A stretch of 19,203 nucleotides of DNA from JBBRNV01 sp038227435 (GCA_038227435.1 JBBRPW010000012.1:1-19203), one strand, 5' to 3'; positions 6,548-13,908 are shown, counted from the stretch's first letter. Numbers and translations are program-made. The notes: generated by a model from the sequence alone, not told the origin.

Positions 6548-7285
6548 TTATTTTTTAGGTAAAGTCATCGCCATATGCTCAAGTAATAGTTTAATTGATG
6601 AAGATTGATCGAGAAGATATGAATGAATCGGTTCAATTGCTTTAACTACTTGTTCATATTCCACATTTCCGCTCGAATTCGCATCAAATTGAAGTTTTAC
6701 CGTATTACAAAATGTAGCAATATCTTCTTTCATAAAAGCCCCTTTTTCAATTTCTTTTAATATAGTTTGAACTAATGTCAAACGATCTGGCACCGATAAA
6801 CTTACAAATTCAATTGCATATTGATTAATTGGATTTTTTATTTCACTCGCTCCTATTATATTTTCTTTCACATTTACCGTTGCTAAACGCGAAACAAGTG
6901 TCGGCAACAATCGTTCTGGATGTGGCGTCACGATAAACAGTGCCACTGTTTCCGCTGGCTCTTCTAACACTTTCAAAAGTGAATTTTGCGCCTCACGAGT
7001 TAACGTTTGTGCAGCAATTACAATTACATGCATTGTTTCACTTGTTCGCCCCACCTTACTTGCCGCTTCTTTAATATCGCGTGCATCATCGACAGACAAA
7101 CTTTCTCGTTCAAATAAATCAACATGAAGTGTATCGTCTAAATTTGTGCCACAGGCATCAAATATCATATCGTTTAAATCTTCGTAAATTGCATTAAAAT
7201 TTCCTCGCACTAAAACAGCGCGCGAATTTTTAATAATCGAAACTCCTCTGTCGATATATTCCTTTTTATCTTGAAAATCTGCCAT
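6548..7285 (-). CDS. holB: DNA polymerase III delta prime-like subunit
   Basis: A clamp-loader subunit of AAA+ fold that does not itself bind ATP productively. The 245-residue protein has the family's central block: DDARDIKEAASKVGR, the helix LTREAQNSLLKVLEEP, then IVTPHPERLLPTLVSRLATV. In ATP-binding paralogues the corresponding motif is SRC with an arginine finger; here the Arg of VSRL is kept but the Cys is not. No Walker A loop is present; the N-terminus reads AVLVRGNFNAIYEDL where it would sit, as expected for delta prime. The C-terminal collar domain is short. It starts five bases after the mreB stop, so the two are co-transcribed. It presumably works with DnaX (1221-2312). Confidence 0.8.
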   Translation of the reverse strand: MADFQDKKEYIDRGVSIIKNSRAVLVRGNFNAIYEDLNDMIFDACGTNLDDTLHVDLFERESLSVDDARDIKEAASKVGRTSETMHVIVIAAQTLTREAQNSLLKVLEEPAETVALFIVTPHPERLLPTLVSRLATVNVKENIIGASEIKNPINQYAIEFVSLSVPDRLTLVQTILKEIEKGAFMKEDIATFCNTVKLQFDANSSGNVEYEQVVKAIEPIHSYLLDQSSSIKLLLEHMAMTLPKK

Positions 7286-7290
7286 TTATT

Positions 7291-8304
7291 TTATCGTTTC
7301 GAAACTACTGCTTTTTTATATAAATCTAAATGCTCAAGTGCAATTCCAGTTCCCTTTGCCACACAATATAGAGCGTCTTCGGCCAAAACTCCTTTTACTC
7401 CTGTTCGTGCAAAAACTAATTCTGGTAAATTTCGCAGCATCGATGAGCCTCCTGTCATCGTAATTCCATTATCAATAATGTCAGATGCGAGTTCTGGAGG
7501 AGTATCTTGGAGTACATCTTTAATTGCTTTAATCATTTCATTTAATTCTTTACTAATTGCTTTAACAATTTCATTTGTACCTAATTCAATTGAACGTGGA
7601 AGCCCTGTTACAAAGTCACGTCCCTTTACAGTTACTTTCAATTCATTTTTCATTGGAACCGCAGAGCCAATTTTAATTTTAATTTCTTCTGCAGTTTTTT
7701 CTCCCACCGAAAGATTGTAATTTTTTTTGATGTAATCAGCGATCGCTGCATCTATTTTATTTCCCGCACATTTAACTGAAGTACAGGCCACAATTCCACC
7801 TAAAGAAATTACAGCAACATCGGTTGTTCCTCCTCCAATATCAACAATCATATTTCCATTCGGCTCTTGAATTGAAATTCCGGCACCAATTGCTGCCAAA
7901 ATTGGCTCCTTAACTACGAAAGCATTTTTTGCTCCTGCTTTTATTGCAGCTTCGATTACTGCACGTCTCTCGGTTGATGTAACTCCGGCAGGTACCGAAA
8001 GCATTACGTCTGGTTTAAAAATATTCCATTTCCCGAGCGCCTTATTAATATAGTAGCGAAGCATTGCTTCAGTTACTCGGTAATCAGCAATCACTCCGTC
8101 TTTCATTGGGCGATAGGCAATAATCGAATCGGGTGTTTTTCCAATCATTTCTTTCGCTTCAAGGCCTACTGCCAAAATTTGATTAGTTTCTTCAGACACC
8201 GCAACTACCGAAGGCTCATTTAAAACGATGCCGTGTCCAGGTAAAAAAACAAGAGTGTTGGCCGTTCCCAAATCGATTCCTAATTTTTTGCCCCAGAGTG
8301 CCAT
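7291..8304 (-). CDS. mreB: Rod shape-determining protein MreB
   Basis: A bacterial actin homologue that forms membrane filaments guiding cell-wall synthesis. The 337 residues show the actin-fold motifs: phosphate 1 GIDLGTANTLVF near the N-terminus, PSVVAV, SVPAGVTSTERRA, the phosphate 2 loop DIGGGTTDVAVIS, and the adenosine motif MTGGSSMLRNL. Length and start match the family. It is followed at five bases by the delta prime gene, an unusual partner, since mreC and mreD are the common neighbours and are not seen here. The start region faces the plus-strand priA-like gene, so the 65-base gap between them holds divergent promoters. A TACACT lies 11 bases before the ATG. Confidence 0.97.
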   Translation of the reverse strand: MALWGKKLGIDLGTANTLVFLPGHGIVLNEPSVVAVSEETNQILAVGLEAKEMIGKTPDSIIAYRPMKDGVIADYRVTEAMLRYYINKALGKWNIFKPDVMLSVPAGVTSTERRAVIEAAIKAGAKNAFVVKEPILAAIGAGISIQEPNGNMIVDIGGGTTDVAVISLGGIVACTSVKCAGNKIDAAIADYIKKNYNLSVGEKTAEEIKIKIGSAVPMKNELKVTVKGRDFVTGLPRSIELGTNEIVKAISKELNEMIKAIKDVLQDTPPELASDIIDNGITMTGGSSMLRNLPELVFARTGVKGVLAEDALYCVAKGTGIALEHLDLYKKAVVSKR

Positions 8305-8369
8305 ATATGTCTCATAGTGTACGGGCTTGGGGGCTTGTTCGCAACTTTACAAGAGTGTTAGCATGAAGC

Positions 8370-10307
8370 ATGTTTATCGTTACAGTTATCCCTATTGGAA
8401 AAGCGATTGGAGTAGACGAACTCTCGTATTTTTCAGCAATTACTCCTCCCCTCGGTTCTATTATCGAAGTATTAGTTCGAAAAAAAAAGTTGCTTGGAAT
8501 AGTGCAAAATATTGAACCTGTAAAATCCCAAAAAGGTGCAATTAAACGTGCATCATTTGTTTTGAAGAAAACTGATATTTCGGAAAGCTTTAATATTTTT
8601 AATCCTCTATATATAGAAGGGTTGCGAATTGCCGCCGGTTTTTTTGCCACCACACTGGGCGCACTTACATACGCTACGTGCAATAAAAAGCTTTTTGCTG
8701 AACTTTTAAAATATAAAGTTGATGAAAACAAAATTAATTCGAATGAACTTCGAAAAAAGGAGACTTACGACAAAATTAATGAGCAATGGATTTTTGGCGG
8801 CCTTCAAGATCGATGCAAAAAATATTCAGAATTATTTTTAAGCAAAAAAAATTCGCTACGTAAAACATTTGTAGTTGTATGTCCTTCTATTTCTCATGCA
8901 AAAACAGTTCACGCAATACTCACAGAATTAATTAAAAAAGCAAAAGACACTGCTCATCAAACACACAATATTGCCCTATTAGCCGGACCTCTTTCATCGA
9001 AAAAAATAACTGCTATTTTGGAAAAGGAATATTCAATTTTTGTAATTACAGGATCATATACAGGGTTTCCTTTTGCTCGCTTGAATAAAAACATAAACAT
9101 AAGAAATGAAGTTCAATTTATTATTGAAGAGCCAGATTCACTTCAATATAATTCAATACAACGACCACACATTAATGTTGCCATAATTGCAAAGATGATT
9201 GGAGGTACATATAACGATACTGTTATTTTCGGTAGTATCTTAAACACTAAAAATCCAGCAGAAAATTCTTTTTCAAAGCTGCAAAAATCACAAATCGCCT
9301 ATCAAAAAAAAGATGATAAAGATGGCGTAGTTCCATATCAACTAATTAGCCAGGATATTATTTCAAGAATTGAAAAAATCAAAAAAGGGAAAGTGTTTAT
9401 TTTAGGAAATCGATTAGGACTTGCCACTCATGTTGTTTGTCGCGATTGTACAAGTTCAGTTACCTGCAATGAATGTGGAAATTTAGTAAAACTATATGGA
9501 GCAAAAAATACTACTGATCGAAGTCATAATACATTTATGTGTCATGCGTGTGGAGCAAAACGAGATGCGCATGAAAGTTGCGACCAGTGTGGAAGTTGGA
9601 ATTTAAAAGCGTTTGGTGTCGGAATTGAAAAAATATTTGAAGAAGTAAAAAAAGTACTTCCACAATTTGATGCATTTGTTGCATCTGGCGAAGAAATTAA
9701 AAATGAAACATGGCTCGCAAAATGGCGAACATCAACTAAAGCAATTTTAGTAGGAACCCCTGCTGTACTCGACGCTATATATACAGACCACGCAATACAT
9801 GGAACTGAAATTGAATATATTGTAGTTAGTTCGTTCTCTCAATTAATTAATGCACCCATTCACAACAGTACTGAAGAAGCCTTGAAGATTTTATTAAAAA
9901 TAGATGAACTTTCCCCTTTTACTTTGCAAATAATTGATAAAAAAAGTAATGACAATGAAATTGCTAAAAAACTAACTAATGTCGAATTACTTCTAAAAGA
10001 AAGTACTGCCGATAAAAAAATGCTTGGATATGCCCCGTTCGGTACAATTATCATGATTGAGGTTGCGGAATCTAAATTTGCAAAAAATAAATTACTTTTT
10101 CAAATACTCGATATTCTTGAGGATTGGAAACCTACTACATTTCCAATGAATAATAAAATCGGAAATCTACACATAAACAGAGTTGTTTTGAAGTTACCTC
10201 TTTCGGACTGGAATGAGAACGAGCAAAATGAAAATCTAAAAAACGCTCTTCTTTCACTTCCTCAATCGGTAAGCATAAAAATCAACCCCCAATCACTTAT
10301 TAGTTAG
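8370..10307 (+). CDS. priA: PriA-like primosomal protein with lost helicase motifs
   Basis: PriA restarts stalled forks: it binds fork DNA, unwinds with its ATPase and recruits the replicative helicase. This 645-residue protein follows the PriA order: an N-terminal 3'-DNA-binding-like domain (IPIGKAIGVDELSYF), two helicase-like lobes, and between them the eight-cysteine zinc module (C357, C360, C366, C369, C391, C394, C404, C407). It aligns by eye with family landmarks such as GNRLGLATHVVC and GVGIEKIFEEV. The Walker A loop GVTGSGKTEVY is replaced by GGLQDRCKKYSE (143-154). The Walker B DEEH has become IEEP (252-255), GSATPS has become GSILNT, and the final QVAGRAGR motif is not found. The context priA-def-fmt is the classic bacterial order and supports the identity. 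It probably binds forks without unwinding; I infer loss of ATPase. Confidence 0.85.
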   Translation: MFIVTVIPIGKAIGVDELSYFSAITPPLGSIIEVLVRKKKLLGIVQNIEPVKSQKGAIKRASFVLKKTDISESFNIFNPLYIEGLRIAAGFFATTLGALTYATCNKKLFAELLKYKVDENKINSNELRKKETYDKINEQWIFGGLQDRCKKYSELFLSKKNSLRKTFVVVCPSISHAKTVHAILTELIKKAKDTAHQTHNIALLAGPLSSKKITAILEKEYSIFVITGSYTGFPFARLNKNINIRNEVQFIIEEPDSLQYNSIQRPHINVAIIAKMIGGTYNDTVIFGSILNTKNPAENSFSKLQKSQIAYQKKDDKDGVVPYQLISQDIISRIEKIKKGKVFILGNRLGLATHVVCRDCTSSVTCNECGNLVKLYGAKNTTDRSHNTFMCHACGAKRDAHESCDQCGSWNLKAFGVGIEKIFEEVKKVLPQFDAFVASGEEIKNETWLAKWRTSTKAILVGTPAVLDAIYTDHAIHGTEIEYIVVSSFSQLINAPIHNSTEEALKILLKIDELSPFTLQIIDKKSNDNEIAKKLTNVELLLKESTADKKMLGYAPFGTIIMIEVAESKFAKNKLLFQILDILEDWKPTTFPMNNKIGNLHINRVVLKLPLSDWNENEQNENLKNALLSLPQSVSIKINPQSLIS

Positions 10308-10355
10308 GTTCGTCATTGCTCGGCTCACATTTGTGCCAAATTCAACTTTGTTCTA

Positions 10356-10361
10356 TATAAT
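10356..10361 (+). promoter_or_regulatory. -10 box of def-fmt
   Basis: A perfect TATAAT ends seven bases before the def ATG at 10369. A weak TTGTGC lies 19 bases upstream at 10331-10336. GAGGT also precedes the ATG, but only two bases away, too close for a normal Shine-Dalgarno. A leaderless or near-leaderless transcript is suggested. Confidence 0.5.
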
Positions 10362-10368
10362 AGAGGTA

Positions 10369-11001
10369 ATGGCTAAACTAAATTCCCAAAATTCTAAAGA
10401 TAAGAGCGCAGAGCTTGCCCAAACACATGGAATTATTCAAATTCCTCACCCAACTCTCAGGAAAAAAGCTCGGCATATTCTGGTTGAAGAAATTGGAACT
10501 CCAAAGCTTAATGCCATCATTGCAAAAATGAGTTTAGCTTTAAAAACACAAGAAGATGGTGTGGCACTTGCCGCTCCTCAAATTAATGAATCGCTTCAAC
10601 TATTTATTGTAAGTGGGCGAATTATTGAAATGATTGAGGGAGAATTAACTCCAACCGAAGCTGATGAAAAAATGAAAGTAACAAAGCGCCCTGACTCTGT
10701 GTTTATTAATCCGATAATTGTAAAACGTTCAAAGAAAACAAAAATGATGGAGGAAGGTTGTTTATCAGTTCGAAATAAATATGGACGAATTAAACGATCA
10801 ACAAATGTAACGATTGAAGCACTTGATCAAAATGGAAATAAAGTTAAACGAGGAGCCGGTGGTTTGCTTGCACAAATTTTTCAGCATGAAACCGATCATC
10901 TTCATGGGGTATTATTTATCGACAATGCAGTTGATGTTGATGAACTAACTGAAGAGTTAACAAAAGAAAATCCCAGCGAAAAAGTTCTCACTAAAAAATA
11001 A
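10369..11001 (+). CDS. def: Peptide deformylase
   Basis: Removes the formyl group from the N-terminal methionine of new proteins, using a metal ion. All three family motifs are present: GVALAAPQ (residues 64-71; the usual third Gly is Ala), EGCLS with metal ligand C131, and HETDH with ligands H173 and H177 and catalytic E174. I chose the ATG at 10369 (210 residues) because a TATAAT box lies just before it and the longer GTG start at 10333 would lie upstream of that box. The protein has a charged insertion before the EGCLS motif and an acidic C-terminal tail. The stop overlaps the fmt start by one base (TAATG), so the two opposing activities, formylation and deformylation, are co-translated. 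Confidence 0.96.
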   Translation: MAKLNSQNSKDKSAELAQTHGIIQIPHPTLRKKARHILVEEIGTPKLNAIIAKMSLALKTQEDGVALAAPQINESLQLFIVSGRIIEMIEGELTPTEADEKMKVTKRPDSVFINPIIVKRSKKTKMMEEGCLSVRNKYGRIKRSTNVTIEALDQNGNKVKRGAGGLLAQIFQHETDHLHGVLFIDNAVDVDELTEELTKENPSEKVLTKK

Positions 11002-11948
11002 TGTCTTCTGATCCATCAAATAAAATTTTAAAGTTTGCCTTCTTTGGAACTTCGCAGTTCTCAGTTTTCATCGCACAAGAATTAAAAGAGAAATTTAATA
11101 TTATTCCGTCACTTATTGTAACGGTTCCCGATGCACCGACAGGACGAAAACAAATCATGACTCAATCTCTTTTAAAAGAGTGGGCAATTAAAAATAATAT
11201 TGAAATAGTTAGCCCGGAGAGTTTAAGAGAGTCGAAATTTTCCAACCATACTGACTATGAAGATTTGATTAAGAAATTATCAAGTTTTGATGTATTTTTA
11301 GTTGCTTCATACGGAAAAATAATTCCTGAAGGTATTCTAAAGTTAGCCAAAATTGGACCTCTTAATATTCACCCCTCAAAACTTCCTTTGTATCGTGGAC
11401 CTTCACCAATCCAATATCAAATTTTAAATAATGAGAAAGATATTCAAACAACAGTTATGATTATGGATAAAGAAGTTGATCATGGCGACATAGTTGAACA
11501 ATCAAAATTATCAAATGAAATAATCGCCCAACTTCCCCTTTCATTTTTTGAATTAGAAAAAGAGTTGGCGCTCATTAGTGCTCACACTGTTGCTCCATAT
11601 CTTGCTTGTGAAAAAGAAATTAAAGGTATTCAACAAAATCACGAGGTTGCAACCTTCACAAAACTCATTGAAAAAGAAGATGCTCACATTATACTTTCAG
11701 AATTAAAGGCAGAAATTGATAGTGAACTAAAAAGTGACGAAAAGCAAATCGATGAATACAAAAACTATCTTACTTATTTAGCGTTTAAAGAATGGCCTCG
11801 GGCATTTACAGTAGATGCGAAACACAATAAGCGCCTCATCATTATTGATGCAAGATTTGATAAAGAATTGCAAAAGTTTATTCCACTTGTTGTTATTCCA
11901 GAAGGTGGAAAGGAAATGAAATATGAAGATTACCTAAGAGGAAGATAA
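11001..11948 (+). CDS. fmt: Methionyl-tRNA formyltransferase
   Basis: Transfers a formyl group from 10-formyl-tetrahydrofolate to the initiator Met-tRNA. Seen: the Rossmann-like start FAFFGTSQFS, TVPDAPTGRKQ, and the catalytic set Asn122 and His124 (in LNIHPSKLPLYRGPSPIQ) with Asp160 (in VDHGD), spaced as in the family. The 315 residues include the C-terminal OB-type domain, which is divergent here but keeps FKEWPRAF. The ATG overlaps the def stop. The product gives the formyl-Met that Def later trims. A weak terminator overlaps its stop codon. Confidence 0.95.
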   Translation: MSSDPSNKILKFAFFGTSQFSVFIAQELKEKFNIIPSLIVTVPDAPTGRKQIMTQSLLKEWAIKNNIEIVSPESLRESKFSNHTDYEDLIKKLSSFDVFLVASYGKIIPEGILKLAKIGPLNIHPSKLPLYRGPSPIQYQILNNEKDIQTTVMIMDKEVDHGDIVEQSKLSNEIIAQLPLSFFELEKELALISAHTVAPYLACEKEIKGIQQNHEVATFTKLIEKEDAHIILSELKAEIDSELKSDEKQIDEYKNYLTYLAFKEWPRAFTVDAKHNKRLIIIDARFDKELQKFIPLVVIPEGGKEMKYEDYLRGR

Positions 11949-11975
11949 AGAAATTAAAAATCTTTATCTTTATTT
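11943..11975 (+). terminator. Weak AU-rich terminator of fmt
   Basis: AGATAAAGA (11943-11951) pairs perfectly with TCTTTATCT (11961-11969) around an A-rich loop and is followed by TTATTT. The stem includes the fmt stop codon. It is all but free of G-C pairs, so efficiency is doubtful. It also separates fmt from the convergent hpf. Confidence 0.5.
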
Positions 11976-12001
11976 AATGATAATTTAATCTACTCTTATT
12001 T

Positions 12002-12397
12002 TTAATTCTTTCTTCGTCTAAACAATCCTTTAATTCCTCGCATCATCTCTTTTACTTTAATTCCTCCACGTCGAACAAGTGAATGTTTTTTTCCGTGAAC
12101 TTTTGATGCTTCGCGCATTAATTCATCAGCAACATCATCAATCGCTTTATACAAATCTTCTTTTTCAGATACGGCATATAAACTTTTCCCTGGATGCACA
12201 ATTCGCACGTCGGCTTTATAAATATCTCCGTTTTTATGATGATTCGAACTCTTTCCTAGATCTCCGTATACAATAATTTCTGCATCTTCGTGTGTGTCGA
12301 ATAACTTCTCCATCCCTTCCATTTTTTTATGAAAGTACTCCACAATTGGTTCTGATAAATCAATATTCGTCCCTTTTATGTTTATGGTAAGTTTCAT
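12002..12397 (-). CDS. hpf: Ribosome hibernation-promoting factor (HPF/YfiA family)
   Basis: Binds the decoding centre of idle ribosomes and shuts down translation in starved cells. From the ATG at 12395-12397 the protein has 131 residues and starts MKLTINIKGTNIDLSEPI, the family's first strand and helix. The body continues with the typical YFHKKMEGMEKLF helix, ADVRIVHPG and YAVSEKEDLYKAIDDVADEL. It is a short form, without the dimerising C-terminal domain of long HPF, but has a very basic tail (LFRRRKN). The longer start at 12439 is unlikely because a perfect TATAAT sits between it and this ATG, six bases upstream of the latter. Confidence 0.92.
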   Translation of the reverse strand: MKLTINIKGTNIDLSEPIVEYFHKKMEGMEKLFDTHEDAEIIVYGDLGKSSNHHKNGDIYKADVRIVHPGKSLYAVSEKEDLYKAIDDVADELMREASKVHGKKHSLVRRGGIKVKEMMRGIKGLFRRRKN

Positions 12398-12403
12398 ATC
12401 TGC

Positions 12404-12409
12404 ATTATA
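12404..12409 (-). promoter_or_regulatory. -10 box of hpf
   Basis: Minus-strand TATAAT ends six bases before the chosen hpf ATG. A partial -35 (TTGCAC, three of six) lies 15 bases further upstream. The position implies a leaderless mRNA. Confidence 0.5.
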
Positions 12410-12580
12410 CCTTTTAAGATTTTGGTGCAAGTATTCCATCCCCAGTTTAAACGTTGCCCTGTATATGTATGAAGGAAGTTTTGGGGAGAGTTTACTTTAG
12501 CTGTTATTTTGCTATATTTTTAAGGCAGCTGAAATATCAGATCAACTGTAATATGGGTTTATTCCTATATTGAATTAACG

Positions 12581-12598
12581 TTTTGACGTAAGTCAAAA
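12581..12598. repeat. Perfect inverted repeat, possible operator
   Basis: TTTTGAC at 12581-12587 is inverted as GTCAAAA at 12592-12598 around GTAA. No U-tract follows on either strand, so it is not a typical terminator. It lies 7 bases before the first 55-base repeat upstream of tRNA-Asn and could be a protein site or part of the tRNA promoter region (it contains TTGACG). Confidence 0.4.
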
Positions 12599-12605
12599 TA
12601 ACCGC

Positions 12606-12742
12606 ATTCTGAGGTAGCTGTTTTGGTAGGTACCAATTTATCAAATCACTTCCAAAGAACATTCCTTGGTAGCTGTTTTGGTAGGTATCAAACCACCTAA
12701 CTTCACCAAAGAAACATTCCGCGGTAGCTCAGCTGGTAGAGC
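12606..12742 (+). repeat. 55-base tandem repeat ending in the tRNA-Asn 5' end
   Basis: Copies begin at 12606, 12661 and 12716, an exact 55-base period. Copies 1 and 2 share about 20 identical bases (GGTAGCTGTTTTGGTAGGTA) and a similar tail ending CCAAAGAA. The third copy is the start of the tRNA gene itself (ATTCCGCGGTAGCTCAGCTGGTAG). The first two look like decayed copies of the tRNA acceptor and D-arm plus its upstream flank. Confidence 0.75.
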
Positions 12743-12751
12743 AAGCGACTG

Positions 12752-12778
12752 TGGACATACAACGAGACTTGGTATAAT
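12752..12778 (+). promoter_or_regulatory. Possible internal promoter for the intron HNH gene
   Basis: TGGACA (12752-12757), a 15-base spacer, then TATAAT (12773-12778) five bases before the HNH ATG. The spacer is two bases short of ideal. It would let the endonuclease be made from its own short transcript. Confidence 0.4.
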
Positions 12779-13369
12779 AAAATATGCCAAAACCTCGATC
12801 CTATGCCGATCGTGCCGAATATATAAAAGCTGCAGTATCGAAACGACGAAAGAAGATTCGAGAAATGGCTCTAATATATAAAGGCAATAAATGTACAATT
12901 TGTGGGTACAGTAAATGTTCAAGAGCCTTAAGTTTTCATCATAAAGATCCATCGAAGAAAAAGTTTGGCATCTCAATGAATGGACTCACCCGCTCATGGA
13001 CAAGAGTAAAAGCAGAACTCGATAATTGCGTTCTTCTTTGCTCAAACTGTCACATGGAAGTACACGATGGCATAACGCAGCTTCCTATAGAGATATAGGT
13101 CGAAAAACAAGGTGAATTGCTGGAAGCCGTAGATTAAATAAAAAAGAAATTTATTATTTAATTGGTAATCAGCAGCCAAGCTTTCTACAAATAAAATTTT
13201 AGAAAGAAGGTTCAGAGACTATCCCTAACGGGAGTAGCTAGAATTAAAATTTCAAAATTTTAATTCTCGCGAAGCGCCTTGCATCCTACAAAATGAAATT
13301 TAAAATAAATTTTAAAACACATTGAGGATGATGATATAGTCCATACCAAAAGAAACTTTGGATAAAATG
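12753..13369 (+). mobile_element. Group I self-splicing intron with HNH ORF
   Basis: 617 bases, bounded as the class requires: the 5' exon ends in U and the intron ends in G (13369). The conserved core is visible downstream of the ORF. P element AATTGCTGGAAG (from 13115) and Q element AATCAGCAGCCAAG (from 13167) form P4 (TTGCTG 13117-13122 with CAGCAG 13170-13175). The R element TTCAGAGACTAT and S element GATATAGTCC form P7 (GACTAT 13217-13222 with ATAGTC 13336-13341). AT-rich P5, P6 (CTTTCT/AGAAAG) and P8 (GAATTAAAATT/AATTTTAATTC) stems also pair. The layout resembles the tRNA-resident IC3 type, though I cannot class it surely. I could not identify P1 and the guide sequence with confidence. 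Confidence 0.9.
12784..13098 (+). CDS. Intron-encoded HNH endonuclease
   Basis: A likely homing endonuclease that cuts intronless alleles so that the intron is copied in. The 104-residue protein has a basic helical N-terminus (YIKAAVSKRRKKIRE) and a complete HNH/zinc fold: C37 and C40 (CTICGYSKC), the HHKDPSKKKF strand-turn with H52 and H53, and CSNCHMEVH with C86, C89, H90 and H94. This HHKDP plus CxNCHxExH pattern is the classical HNH signature, so the active site looks intact. The ORF lies wholly inside the intron, between its 5' end and the P element, as is usual when the ORF sits in a peripheral loop. A -10-like TATAAT is five bases before the ATG. Confidence 0.9.
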   Translation: MPKPRSYADRAEYIKAAVSKRRKKIREMALIYKGNKCTICGYSKCSRALSFHHKDPSKKKFGISMNGLTRSWTRVKAELDNCVLLCSNCHMEVHDGITQLPIEI

Positions 13370-13478
13370 TAATCGCTAGGTCCTAGGTTCGAGCCCTAGC
13401 CGCGGAGCACTAGTGAACGTTGTGAATGTTGAACAGACTTGATGTAAATCGAGCTTATTTAGTAGTAAATTATAGATA

Positions 13479-13508
13479 TTGACATTAACTATATTAATGA
13501 CATAATAT
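13479..13508 (+). promoter_or_regulatory. Sigma-70-type promoter
   Basis: A perfect TTGACA (13479-13484), an 18-base spacer and TAATAT (13503-13508). Predicted start near 13515, leaving about 60 bases of leader before the ATG at 13575. This is the best-matching promoter in the window. Confidence 0.65.
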
Positions 13509-13574
13509 GTTTAGACCATCAGTTTTGTGTTTCCACAAAATCAAAGCAATTGCAGATGGCACCGTTGAAGATAT

Positions 13575-13853
13575 ATGAAAAAAATTCTCGGAATATTCAA
13601 AATGTTTCGAAAGCCAGTTATTAGTGCTCAAATGTTTGGAATTCCCAAGCCAACAAATGATAGTAAGTTGATCATGCCAGGAGATCAAAACCATGGGCAC
13701 AAATTCATTAACGCTCCCTGGGACCCTAGCTTGGGGCTTAGCGTGACTAATCTCGATGATGAGAAGAACCCCTTTCAAAGGGCAACGTACCGAGACCTTT
13801 TTGTCTGCGAGTGCGGTGCAAAGAAACTTCGCGAAACGCGCGCACTCGTCTAA
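13575..13853 (+). CDS. Small protein of unknown function
   Basis: A 92-residue ORF with its own promoter (13479) and a strong terminator 20 bases after the stop, so it looks like a complete single-gene unit. It starts MKKILGIFKMFRKP, a basic amphipathic or weakly hydrophobic segment too short for a clear signal peptide. The middle is rich in Pro, Asn, Asp and His (GDQNHGHKFINAPWDP). The end carries a CECGAKK pair of cysteines that resembles half of a zinc ribbon. Base composition is less AT-rich than the neighbours (for example GCGAAACGCGCGCAC near the 3' end), which may hint at transfer. No family recognised. It sits directly after the intron-bearing tRNA-Asn, a typical insertion site. Confidence 0.6.
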   Translation: MKKILGIFKMFRKPVISAQMFGIPKPTNDSKLIMPGDQNHGHKFINAPWDPSLGLSVTNLDDEKNPFQRATYRDLFVCECGAKKLRETRALV

Positions 13854-13872
13854 TAACTAGTTCCGTTGCAAG

Positions 13873-13908
13873 GTCCCCGCACTTTTTGGTGTGGGGACTT
13901 TTATTTTA
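13873..13908 (+). terminator. Strong rho-independent terminator
   Basis: GTCCCCGCAC (13873-13882) pairs with GTGTGGGGAC (13889-13898), ten pairs with one G-U, loop TTTTTG, then TTTTATTTTAT. Confidence 0.92.

Larger units (their letters stand above)
12718..13407 (+). tRNA. tRNA-Asn (GUU), interrupted by a group I intron
   Basis: Exons are 12718-12752 and 13370-13407, 73 bases when joined. Acceptor TCCGCGG (12718-12724) pairs with CCGCGGA (13400-13406), discriminator G. The D-stem is GCTC/GAGC. The anticodon stem AGCGA (12744-12748) pairs with TCGCT (13373-13377). The joined loop is CTGTTAA, giving anticodon GTT at positions 34-36, with the intron between U35 and U36. The T-arm is CTAGG-TTCGAGC-CCTAG. 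CCA is not encoded. The spliced sequence closely resembles bacterial tRNA-Asn. Confidence 0.93.

Noticed and set aside
12718..13407. Reading the split tRNA as tRNA-His, because GTG directly follows the T33 position in the unspliced DNA
   Set aside because: That would end the intron in T rather than G and leave a discriminator and 5' end unlike tRNA-His. Splicing after U with a terminal G gives CTGTTAA, the standard tRNA-Asn loop.
13494..13778. Minus-strand ORF opposite the 13575-13853 gene
   Set aside because: The plus-strand frame has a promoter, ATG and terminator in register; the minus ORF has none.
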